DNA from: an uncultured Christensenellaceae bacterium
GTDB taxonomy: Bacteria > Bacillota > Clostridia > Christensenellales > CAG-314
Assembly: GCA_910586625.1 (NCBI GenBank)
Contig: CAJUIZ010000009.1
Coordinates: forward strand, 1-64,000
Reading direction: 5' to 3'
DNA length: 64,000 bases
This document shows, piece by piece, positions 57,336-64,000 of this stretch. The translations under genes and the position numbers were made by a program. The notes under the pieces were generated by a model. That model saw only the letters and a list, made by a program, of their open reading frames with translations. It searched no databases and had not been told where the DNA came from. Numbering within the stretch: the stretch's first letter is position 1; each line of letters begins with the position of its first letter.

Positions 57336-57914
57336 ATGCGTACTTATTCCGATAAAGTATTTACGGGTATTGTCAAAGAACGCATCGATATAACCGACTG
57401 CGAGTTTATTTATTGTACGTTTGAAAAATGTAAGTTTGTAGATTGCGTTTTTATAAACTGCGTTTTTTCGGAGTGTAAATTTGTTGAGTGTTCTATCGCA
57501 AATATGCAGGTCAAGGAATCGCGTATGTCGTATTCGTCATTTGTCAAGTGTTCGTTGGTAAGCATACGTTGGGAAAATTTGCAATCGGGTTCGGTGTTTT
57601 ATCCTATCGAAAAACTCGATAGCTGTTATTTGAAATATAACGAGTTTGAGAATATGAGCTTTAAGAAGTTCGACTTTATGCAGTCGAGTATTGTAGATTC
57701 CGTTTTTGTCGGGTGCAATTTGAGCGAAAGCATTATGAAAAACTGCGATTTGAAAAACACCGAATTTACCGATTGCGATTTAAGAAAAAGCGATTTTCGC
57801 CATGCAAGCGGCTACAACGTAAGCCTGTTAAACAACCGCGTAAAAGGCGCAAGGTTTTCTTATCCGGACGTTCTCAATCTGCTAAGCGTGTTCGATATCG
57901 GCATTGAACAATAA
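57336..57914 (+). CDS. Pentapeptide-repeat protein (Qnr/McbG-like)
   Basis: A 192-residue right-handed beta-helix. From about residue 20, repeats of C-x-F/x-x-C/K follow each other (CEFIYCTFEKCKFVDCVFIN, then SSIVDSVFVGCNLSESIMKN and DLKNTEFTDCDLRKSDFRHA), interrupted near residue 90-105 by a loop (FYPIEKLDSC) as in Qnr proteins. The C-terminal RFSYPDVLNLLSVFDIGIE fits the dimerisation end of Qnr-type gyrase protectors. Whether it protects gyrase from quinolones or microcins is a guess. RBS AAGGAG. Confidence 0.83.
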   Translation: MRTYSDKVFTGIVKERIDITDCEFIYCTFEKCKFVDCVFINCVFSECKFVECSIANMQVKESRMSYSSFVKCSLVSIRWENLQSGSVFYPIEKLDSCYLKYNEFENMSFKKFDFMQSSIVDSVFVGCNLSESIMKNCDLKNTEFTDCDLRKSDFRHASGYNVSLLNNRVKGARFSYPDVLNLLSVFDIGIEQ

Positions 57915-58035
57915 TCCGTTTTATTCGTTTGCGTTTTCAAACGGAAAGAAATCCCGCTTGCGATCTTGGGCTTTCTGCGTTTTATACGGCATAACATAAA
58001 GGACCGCACGCACGAAAATATAAGGAGTTAACAAA

Positions 58036-58401
58036 ATGAAAATAGAAAAGATTACTTGCAACAACGTAGATATTGCGCGCGTTGACGCGGCGGAAGTCGT
58101 TATCGTCGATTCGCAATCGGCTATCGACCTAATGATGACCGTAAACTACGAAACCGGTGTAAAAAATATCGCAATATCCAAGGACTTGATTGCAGACGAA
58201 TTCTTTGTGCTAAGCAGCGGTCTTGCCGGCGAGATTTTACAAAAATTCGTCAATTATCAATTCCGTATAGCAATTTACGGAGACTATACTAAATATACAA
58301 GTAAGCCGTTAAAGGATTTTATATACGAGAGCAATAACGGCAAAGACGTATTTTTTGTAGACAGCTTCGAAGCCGCCGTCGATAAATTGAGCTTGAAATA
58401 A
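58036..58401 (+). CDS. DUF4180 protein
   Basis: A 121-residue soluble protein. The segment NIAISKDLIADEFFVLSSGL (about residues 44-63), followed by AGEILQKFVNYQFRIAIYGD and YTKYTSKPLKDFIYESNNGK, is the DUF4180 core, found in many bacteria next to regulators and small stress genes. Its activity is unknown. RBS AAGGAG. Confidence 0.88.
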   Translation: MKIEKITCNNVDIARVDAAEVVIVDSQSAIDLMMTVNYETGVKNIAISKDLIADEFFVLSSGLAGEILQKFVNYQFRIAIYGDYTKYTSKPLKDFIYESNNGKDVFFVDSFEAAVDKLSLK

Positions 58402-58497
58402 CAATGTTTCAAGCTTAATAAATATTATACCGCGTATTACGCTGCCGTTGCTTTTGGGGATATAACCCGATTATTCGACGGATTAGGAGATTGTTCT

Positions 58498-58587
58498 ATG
58501 AATAAGCGTAAAGACACAATAAAGGAAGCATTGCAATGGGTGATATTTTGCATTTTGGCAACAGAGCCGAATTCAGAAAATGGCTAA
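58498..58587 (+). CDS. Short overlapping reading frame (29 codons)
   Basis: A 29-residue frame, MNKRKDTIKEALQWVIFCIL..., with a good ribosome binding site (TAGGAG, 8 bases before the ATG). It overlaps the start of the next gene by 52 bases in another frame, so its translation would pass over that start. It may be a leader peptide or a remnant of an older upstream gene. No family recognised. Confidence 0.4.
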   Translation: MNKRKDTIKEALQWVIFCILATEPNSENG

Positions 58588-59096
58588 GCGAGAATTGTTC
58601 GTCTAAGGACGGCGTTTGGATTTTGTTTGGCAAAACGGACGAGATAAATACAGTCTCTGCGGAAGAAGCGTTGGAAGAAGCACTTTGCTTCGGTTGGATA
58701 GACGGTCAAATGCAGCGTATAGACGACAAAACGTATAAAAAGTATTTTACAATGCGCCGCGCGAAAAGCAATTGGTCGGAGAAAAACAAATCTTTGGCAA
58801 TCAACCTTGAAAAACGCGGACTGATGACCGATTACGGAAGGGCGAAGATAGAAGAAGCAAAACAAAACGGGCAGTGGAACGCTTCGAAGCCGCAGGCTGT
58901 TACCGACGGGCAGATTTGTTTGTTGTCCGATATATTAAAGGCTTTCGAGCCCGCCTACACCAATTTTCAAGCTATGTCTCCGTCCGTTAAGAAGACTTAC
59001 ACGCGGGCATATTTGGACGCTAAAACCGACGACGGACGGCGGCGGCGAATTGCTTGGATTGTCGACAGGCTTAACAAAAATCTCAAACCTATGTGA
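58536..59096 (+). CDS. YdeI/OmpD-associated family protein
   Basis: A 186-residue soluble protein. FRKWLSENCSSKDGVWILFG (about residues 13-32), ALCFGWIDGQMQRIDDKTYK (about 49-68), and YFTMRRAKSNWSEKNKSLA (about 70-88) define the YdeI family (linked in some bacteria to resistance to bacteriocins or antimicrobial peptides; mechanism unproven). AAAGGAAG precedes the ATG at 58536, while a short frame begins upstream and overlaps it. Confidence 0.85.
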   Translation: MGDILHFGNRAEFRKWLSENCSSKDGVWILFGKTDEINTVSAEEALEEALCFGWIDGQMQRIDDKTYKKYFTMRRAKSNWSEKNKSLAINLEKRGLMTDYGRAKIEEAKQNGQWNASKPQAVTDGQICLLSDILKAFEPAYTNFQAMSPSVKKTYTRAYLDAKTDDGRRRRIAWIVDRLNKNLKPM

Positions 59097-59134
59097 ACGT
59101 AAGGGACTTGCGGTATGCAAGCGATACAATTACT

Positions 59135-59692
59135 ATGCAAAAAAACGAGCTTCGAAATATTCGTATAATACGCGTCGGCGACGGTTTCAACGAAAAGTCT
59201 TTGGACGGATTTATTGTGCGGCAACGCGTTACGCATTGTTGGCGCAAAGTAGACGGCGGCTATAAGCTTGTTCCCGTTCGTTATACGGAAGAATGGAAGT
59301 TGTCCGAGCGTAGGGTAAAGGCTCGCAGCGTAATCTCCGCAGTAAAGCGCGGCGCGGCGGCATTTGCCGCGATTGCTGAAAATGCGGTCGTCGGTTTTGC
59401 TCTCGTATCGAACGACCTTTTCGGAAGCGAAGCGCAGTTTGCCGAATTAGTCGAGTTTTACGTCTCCGAACCCTTCCGCAGGCGTGGGATAGGGCGGCGG
59501 CTTTTTGAATTTGCGTGTCGTCAGGCTAAGGAATTCGGCGCAAAAAAGTTATACGTATCGGCGCATTCCGCCAAGGAAAGCGCGGCGGCATACCAAAAGT
59601 ACGGCTTCGTATTTACGCAAGAACCGGACGCGGCGCATATAGACAAGGAACCTTGCGATTTGCAGTTGGAATACGACTTGTCCGCATTTTAG
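59135..59692 (+). CDS. GNAT-family N-acetyltransferase
   Basis: A 185-residue acetyltransferase. The GNAT core is at the C-terminal half: VGFALVSNDLFGSEAQFAEL, the acetyl-CoA loop VSEPFRRRGIGRRLFEFACR (about residues 123-142, R-x-x-G-x-G/A), and SAAAYQKYGFVF near the end. The N-terminal about 60 residues (RNIRIIRVGDGFNEKSLDGF) are specific to a group that often carries the EEW motif seen here (RYTEEWKLSE). The ATG at 59135 lacks a clear ribosome binding site; a GTG at 59093 overlapping the upstream stop is an alternative. Substrate unknown. Confidence 0.8.
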   Translation: MQKNELRNIRIIRVGDGFNEKSLDGFIVRQRVTHCWRKVDGGYKLVPVRYTEEWKLSERRVKARSVISAVKRGAAAFAAIAENAVVGFALVSNDLFGSEAQFAELVEFYVSEPFRRRGIGRRLFEFACRQAKEFGAKKLYVSAHSAKESAAAYQKYGFVFTQEPDAAHIDKEPCDLQLEYDLSAF

Positions 59693-59762
59693 CGGATAAT
59701 GTACGGAATAATGCTTTCCAAACGTAGTAGTTAGAATATAGGTGGACACGGGCAGGTGAATT

Positions 59763-60443
59763 ATGCGGCAAAGGACAAAAGTACTTTTTATAGGCAACAG
59801 CTTTACTTTTTACAGCGATATACCCGATATTTTTCGAAAATTAGCGGACGGCGCGAAGGAATCGGTCGCGGTGGAATCCGTTACGAAGGGCGCGTACACT
59901 TTGTCTAAATTTGCCGATTCCGCAGACGCTTTCGGTAAAATCGTAGACGATAAATTGCGTTCGTCCGACGACTACGACGTAGTAATACTTCAAGAGCAAA
60001 GTATGCGTCCGCTGGGTGACTACGACGGTTTTTGGACGGCGGTCAAGTCGTTGAAGGATAAAATCGAAAATACGCAAAAAAATTGCCGAATTTATTTGTA
60101 TTCCACTTGGGGGTATGCTGCGGGGGCCGATTCGCTTGGCGTTACCGTCGTGCAAATGGAACAATGTCTGACCGACGCGTATAATAGCGTCGCGGCGGAA
60201 ACGGGGACGAAGGTGTGCTACGTCGGTAAGGCGTTTAGTAGCGCGTACGTCGAGCATACGGAAATCGATTTGTATTATACCGATGCCAAGCACCCGTCCT
60301 ATGCGGGAGCTTTTCTCTCGGCGTGCGTGCACGCGGCGACCGTATTGGGTATTAACCCGTGCGATTCGGCATTCGCAGGCGAATTGGATGAACAAACGGC
60401 TTCCGTGCTCAAACAAATCGCCCTATCGGCTGTTGCAGGTTGA
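59763..60443 (+). CDS. SGNH/GDSL-type hydrolase
   Basis: A 226-residue hydrolase. VLFIGNSFTFYSDIPD (about residues 7-22) contains the catalytic Ser in the GNSFT version of the GDS motif; VVILQEQSMRPL (about 73-84) gives the Asn/Gly block, and DLYYTDAKHPSYAGAFLSAC (about 169-188) carries the catalytic Asp and His (DxxH). Substrates of the family are esters or acetylated sugars; no signal peptide is present, so it is probably cytoplasmic. RBS AGGTG. Confidence 0.87.
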   Translation: MRQRTKVLFIGNSFTFYSDIPDIFRKLADGAKESVAVESVTKGAYTLSKFADSADAFGKIVDDKLRSSDDYDVVILQEQSMRPLGDYDGFWTAVKSLKDKIENTQKNCRIYLYSTWGYAAGADSLGVTVVQMEQCLTDAYNSVAAETGTKVCYVGKAFSSAYVEHTEIDLYYTDAKHPSYAGAFLSACVHAATVLGINPCDSAFAGELDEQTASVLKQIALSAVAG

Positions 60444-60586
60444 CCTTGCGCGTAAGGCTTTGCGGCAGCGTTGGAAGCTTCGCTCGCAATGCGGTTGCGT
60501 ATAACGTTGTGTTTCGGCTTGTGTGTTGTTAACGTCTTTTATATGCCGTTGTACTAAGCGTTAGTCAACGTCGAGTAGTGTAACGT

Positions 60587-60623
60587 TCAAGCGTTCGGGC
60601 TTTTGTCCGAACGCTTGTTTTTG
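60587..60623 (+). terminator. Terminator after the SGNH hydrolase
   Basis: CAAGCGTTCGG (60588-60598) pairs perfectly with CCGAACGCTTG (60607-60617), followed by T. No gene is seen in 60444-60769 apart from this and the promoter. Confidence 0.92.
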
Positions 60624-60702
60624 CGCTTAAAGTTTGTATGCAGTGCGGAAGTATGTATTAAATCGGTTTGAGTGACGACGTGGTTTTTTTGTTCGCAACG
60701 GC

Positions 60703-60731
60703 TTGAAATAATCGTACTATTGTGCTAAACT
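60703..60731 (+). promoter_or_regulatory. Promoter of the Cys-ribbon lipoprotein
   Basis: TTGAAA (60703-60708), 17-bp spacer, TAAACT (60726-60731). Confidence 0.72.
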
Positions 60732-60769
60732 GTCTGTATGTAAAAAGCTTGTGTAATTAGGAGTATCTA

Positions 60770-62773
60770 ATGAATAACAAATTGCTCGATTGTTTCGTAA
60801 AGTTTTTACTTGTAACGTTTATTATTACGATGGCGGCTGCTTTAACCGTAGCGTTTGCCGCGTGTCAGTGCGTACACGACTACGCCTCGGAAGTAACGCA
60901 GGAAGCCACGTGCGTAAGCGACGGCGTTATAACGTATACTTGCAAAAAGTGCGGCGACAGCTATCAAGTGGAGACATCTAAGACGGAGCATGAACTTGTA
61001 AGTAAAACGGAAGGAGATACAAAGCATAGCTTCCAATGCAAGCATTGCGATTACAAGACCGACCCCGTAGCCCACGTTTACGATACGCTCGTTCAAGGCG
61101 CGGGCGAACCTTCCACCTGTTCGAAAAAAGGTTTCGAAGTTTACAGGTGCGACTGCGGAGCCGTCGTAAAACGCGAATTACAGCTTGCCGAGCACAAGCT
61201 AAGCTTCGTCAGGACGGATACGCAGCATTACGAAAAATGCTCTCAATGCAACTACAAAACGTCAGAAACAGCGCACGATTACTCTAAGACCGTATCGAGT
61301 ACTTCGTCTACGTGCTCGACAAACGGCACGGTTGTTACCGAATGCGTCTGCGGTCAACGCAAAACTGACGAGCTTCCGACGGTGGGACACGATTACTCCG
61401 CTTATGCTACGACGGAAAATGCAGACAAGCATTGGAAGGCTTGCAAGTGGTGCTCGGTAAAACAAGACGGCTCGGATGAGCTTCATCAAGAAGGGCAGAT
61501 GGTCGGTTACGGCGAAGGAGACTGTCAAAACCATCCGTACGAGACGTACAACTGTCCCTTGTGCAACGCAAACGTCAAGTACGAACAAGACGGCTACGGC
61601 AAGCACAACGCCGTCAGGCGCCCTGCCTGCGAGCCGACCGATTACGAAGACGGCAATTACGAATACTACGAGTGCACCGTAAAGGGCTGCGGCAAGTATT
61701 TCAGCGGCGAAGGCGCGGGCAGAGAGCTGAATTGGGAACAGGATATTTTCCGTCCGCGTAAAGTTGTAATTATAGAAGACTACTCCGATGTGACTGCGGT
61801 AGCGCAAACGCTTAGCGACGGTCAAGTTTCGGCGCAGTATTATCAGTTGGACGCCAAGTTCGGCGATTACGACGAAGATTCGGTTATATTCTCCGATAAG
61901 GCCGACAACGTGTTTTTGACGGGTACGAACATCGGCGTAGACTTGACTGTTCTTGCCGAAGACGACGTTGTAACGCTAAGGTTCAAGGTTAAAAGCAACA
62001 ACGGCGAAGCCGAGCTTGTCGGCGCAACGGTTATCGACATTGTTACAAGTGATAAGCTGTCCGTTACGCTTAGCTGTAAGTTGGAAAACGAAGTACAAGA
62101 TTATATGGTTTACTTTGCCGTAAACGTAGTAGGCGGCAAGTCTTACGAGTACGCTTATAACGGAGTTACGCGTTTTATAAACGTTTTGAACGCGGGCGAT
62201 AAAATCTATTTTACCTGTTCAGTCAATGCGTATAATATCGATGTCGAATTGAAAAGTCTTACTGTCAACGGCAAAGCTTATGTTTTGACAGGCGGCAGGA
62301 CGGCAGAAATAACCGTTACGGAAGATATATCCGCAGAGTTTGTTTTCGCCGAATACGCCGAGCAGTCTGTGGAAATCAAGCCGATAGATACTTCGTTGTT
62401 TAACAAAGACATAAACGTAAACGATTATGTAAGCTACCGCTACAACGGCGGAACTAACGCTAACGGACGTTTGCACAAGAATTCGCTTACGGCGTTTACC
62501 GTAAACAACGCCAACGTTACCCGTATCAAAATAGTTTACGAACGGTACGAAAGCAACGATTACGATATATCTGACGTTGCGAAAAACGTAATTAGGGCGG
62601 GTACGGACAAGGAACACGCTCGTGAAGTCGTTTATTCTGTCGTCGGCTACGAAGCCGCGGTGGATTTATCGAACGGAACGGTAAGCTATTTCGAATACTC
62701 TGCGACGGCAAGCATAGCGCGTATTTTATCTATCACTGTTTATTACGAAGCGAACAACACCTTTGCCGCGTAA
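60770..62773 (+). CDS. Secreted lipoprotein with Cys-ribbon repeats
   Basis: A 667-residue exported protein. N-terminal hydrophobic segment (about residues 8-30) ends in FAACQC, a possible lipobox. Residues about 35-310 hold some six to eight repeats of the form H-x-Y-x-x-x-V ... A-T-C ... G-x-x-x-Y/T-x-C-x-x-C-G (for example CKKCGDSY, CKHCDYKT, CSQCNYKT, CKWCSVK, CPLCNANV, KGCGKYF). These look like small zinc- or disulfide-stabilised ribbons common on clostridial surface proteins. Residues about 320-667 are beta-rich domains with no named match. Function unknown, probably adhesion or polymer binding. GGAG ribosome binding site. Confidence 0.8.
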   Translation: MNNKLLDCFVKFLLVTFIITMAAALTVAFAACQCVHDYASEVTQEATCVSDGVITYTCKKCGDSYQVETSKTEHELVSKTEGDTKHSFQCKHCDYKTDPVAHVYDTLVQGAGEPSTCSKKGFEVYRCDCGAVVKRELQLAEHKLSFVRTDTQHYEKCSQCNYKTSETAHDYSKTVSSTSSTCSTNGTVVTECVCGQRKTDELPTVGHDYSAYATTENADKHWKACKWCSVKQDGSDELHQEGQMVGYGEGDCQNHPYETYNCPLCNANVKYEQDGYGKHNAVRRPACEPTDYEDGNYEYYECTVKGCGKYFSGEGAGRELNWEQDIFRPRKVVIIEDYSDVTAVAQTLSDGQVSAQYYQLDAKFGDYDEDSVIFSDKADNVFLTGTNIGVDLTVLAEDDVVTLRFKVKSNNGEAELVGATVIDIVTSDKLSVTLSCKLENEVQDYMVYFAVNVVGGKSYEYAYNGVTRFINVLNAGDKIYFTCSVNAYNIDVELKSLTVNGKAYVLTGGRTAEITVTEDISAEFVFAEYAEQSVEIKPIDTSLFNKDINVNDYVSYRYNGGTNANGRLHKNSLTAFTVNNANVTRIKIVYERYESNDYDISDVAKNVIRAGTDKEHAREVVYSVVGYEAAVDLSNGTVSYFEYSATASIARILSITVYYEANNTFAA

Positions 62774-62785
62774 AAGGGCAAATTG

Positions 62786-62814
62786 TTGACATACGTGTTG
62801 AATTTTGGTATATT
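62786..62814 (+). promoter_or_regulatory. Promoter of the PHP gene, predicted leaderless
   Basis: TTGACA (62786-62791), 17-bp spacer, TATATT (62809-62814). The usual start 6-8 bases downstream falls on 62820-62822, that is on the ATG (62821). Confidence 0.8.
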
Positions 62815-62820
62815 TTGTAT

Positions 62821-63630
62821 ATGAAATGCGATTTACACATACATTCTAATTGCTCCGACGGCATTTTTCCGCCCGAAAAATTAGTGGAAATGGCGTACGC
62901 GCGCGGATTGGACTGTATAGCTGTTACCGACCACGATACTTTCGACGGCGTGCTGCGCGCCAAGACGCGCGCCAGGGAATTGGGTATGAAGTATCTTGTG
63001 GGCGCGGAGCTGTCCAGTGTCGGAACCTGCGAAGCGCACATATTGGCGTATAATGTCGACGTCGATTCCGACGAATTTCAACAGGAGCTGTCGGCAATAG
63101 TCGATATGCGCAATAACCGCAACGCCGCTATCGTGCAAAAGCTTGCGGAGCACGGAATAAATATAAACCTTGACTCTCTTAGAAAGGAAGGTACGGTCGG
63201 GCGCGCCGTTATAGCGCGCGAAATGGTGCGGCAAGGCGTATGCCGAGACGTTCCCGAAGCGTTTGACAAGTATCTCGGCAACGACAAGTGCTGTTACGTT
63301 TCGACCAAAAGGTTAACGCCTGTGCAAGCCGTGCAGTTTATTCTGCGCTACGGCGGTATCCCCGTGCTTGCTCACCCCAAACAGCTGCGTTTAAGCGAAG
63401 CGGAATTTGAAAAATTTCTCAAACCGTTGGTTTTGTCGGGACTTGGCGGTATTGAAGCGCAGTATTTTACACATAATATGTCCGAGCGCAGTTTTTACGG
63501 AAAAATGGCGAAAAAATACAAACTTATAGTTACGGGCGGAAGCGATTTTCATGATTATACGCATGGAGTAGAGCTTGGAACGAAGAGTTTTTCGCCAAAC
63601 GGATACACTCGGACGATATTGGGAATATGA
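62821..63630 (+). CDS. PHP-domain phosphoesterase
   Basis: A 269-residue metal-dependent phosphoesterase of the PHP superfamily, similar to the RNase AM/YciV group that acts on 5'-ends of RNA or on 3',5'-bisnucleotides. Motifs: CDLHIHSNCSDG (residues 3-14), AVTDHDTFDGV (about 34-44), GAELSSVGTCEAHILAY (about 61-77), VLAHPKQ (about 181-187), and TGGSDFHDYTHGVELG (about 239-254), all metal ligands present. No Shine-Dalgarno sequence precedes the ATG; the predicted mRNA start coincides with it. Overlaps the next gene by 4 bases (ATGA). Confidence 0.92.
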   Translation: MKCDLHIHSNCSDGIFPPEKLVEMAYARGLDCIAVTDHDTFDGVLRAKTRARELGMKYLVGAELSSVGTCEAHILAYNVDVDSDEFQQELSAIVDMRNNRNAAIVQKLAEHGININLDSLRKEGTVGRAVIAREMVRQGVCRDVPEAFDKYLGNDKCCYVSTKRLTPVQAVQFILRYGGIPVLAHPKQLRLSEAEFEKFLKPLVLSGLGGIEAQYFTHNMSERSFYGKMAKKYKLIVTGGSDFHDYTHGVELGTKSFSPNGYTRTILGI

Positions 63631-64000
63631 AAAAATTTTTATCTGTTATTTTTGCGCTCGCAGTAGTTTTTGCGGGCGCTTTTGTTGTTTATCGGGCAGA
63701 TACGGCTTTTGCCGAGACTGATCGCGAGCCTTGGAACGCCGTAATTGTTGCGGAGTATCGGGGCGACGTTTGCCGTTACGAATTGGCAAAGCATATAAAG
63801 GGACGGGAAAACGAATCGGAATCCCGAGGATTTTATTTGGGACGCAGAGCTCGCGCTCGGCTTGCCGACGGACTTTTAAGACAGCTTCCCAAGCGCGCGG
63901 TGTACGAGTATCTTTTCCCCGATTTCGGCGATATCGCCGAGCATTTCGAATATGTCTGCCGCGAACGTATAGACGCGACCGTAGGCTTTGATGCCAAGGG
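63627..64000 (+). CDS. Secreted protein, 3' truncated by window edge
   Basis: The first 124 codons of a longer gene. Signal peptide (MKKFLSVIFALAVVFAGAFV, then ADTAFA cleavage). Then a charged domain AVIVAEYRGDVCRYELAKHI (about residues 38-57) followed by LADGLLRQLPKRAVYEYLFP. The end IDATVGFDAKG recalls the start of a VanW/peptidoglycan-binding-type domain, but the assignment is tentative because the rest lies outside the window. Starts within the stop of the PHP gene (ATGA overlap), so translation is coupled. Confidence 0.65.
   Translation, partial: MKKFLSVIFALAVVFAGAFVVYRADTAFAETDREPWNAVIVAEYRGDVCRYELAKHIKGRENESESRGFYLGRRARARLADGLLRQLPKRAVYEYLFPDFGDIAEHFEYVCRERIDATVGFDAK

Noticed and set aside
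57915..58035. Hairpin AGAAATCCC / GGGCTTTCT (about 57946-57979) as a terminator
   Set aside because: One mismatch and no T run; support is too weak.

Overview
The window looks like a chromosomal segment from an uncultured, spore-forming Firmicute of the Clostridia (Christensenellales / Borkfalkia-like gut lineages would fit, but that is inference). The basis is sigma-A promoters with 17-bp spacers, strong AGGAGG ribosome binding sites, a large Firmicutes-type SRP RNA, a T-box leader in front of ileS, an L10 leader, and a spoIIGA-sigE sporulation locus. Coding density is high, GC is moderate, and a few genes (a BspA-like lipoprotein, a CPBP protease, a secreted protein) are distinctly AT-rich.

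Layout. 1-1000: 3' end of an rRNA operon (23S tail, 5S) followed by a degenerate tandem array of 5S-tail plus terminator. 1.3-5.2 kb: small regulator, small membrane proteins, an acetyltransferase, and a secreted protein with two tandem paralogous membrane proteins. 5.5-18.9 kb: rpoB-rpoC-L7Ae-like-rpsL-rpsG-fusA-tuf. 19-20.5 kb (minus): cdd and a membrane protein. 20.6-24.0 kb: rpmG-secE-nusG-rplK-rplA-rplJ-rplL with an L10 leader. These clusters normally lie in the opposite order (L11-L12 upstream of rpoB), so the superoperon has been split and permuted. 24-27.9 kb (minus): acetyltransferases, a DUF819 membrane protein, an XRE regulator with twin operators, and rplI. 28-29.6 kb: DUF1540 protein and prs. 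29.8-33.1 kb: SpoIIQ-like M23 protein, spoIIGA, sigE, SRP RNA. 33.4-38.4 kb: a three-gene ABC importer. 38.6-41.3 kb: small cytosolic genes including a frameshifted zinc-ribbon/pyrophosphatase-like fusion and a double-HTH regulator. 41.4-44.9 kb: T-box and ileS. 45-46.5 kb: a leader RNA with mutually exclusive pairings and a BspA-like lipoprotein. 46.8-50.9 kb: rRNA methyltransferase, pseudouridine synthase, MntP-like protein, surface protein. 51.4-53.1 kb: NifU-like plus GGGtGRT protein pair. 53.3-55.5 kb: repeats, an N-terminally atypical PfkB kinase, a membrane protein. 55.76-55.91 kb: two tRNA-Ala genes. 56-60.4 kb: small accessory genes. 60.8-64 kb: a Cys-ribbon repeat lipoprotein, a PHP phosphoesterase and a secreted protein cut by the window edge.

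The most interesting signals are (1) three long poly-G/C tracts placed where length change would switch a gene: two lie between the -35 and -10 of promoters and one lies inside a reading frame that is out of frame as sequenced; (2) the leader RNA at about 45.0-45.2 kb with competing stems and a terminator; (3) promoters whose predicted start lies on or almost on the start codon (leaderless mRNAs); (4) the enlarged RpoB with a hyper-acidic tail; and (5) an ABC ATPase with a very large insertion between the Q-loop and the signature motif. No CRISPR array, prophage or complete insertion sequence was seen.
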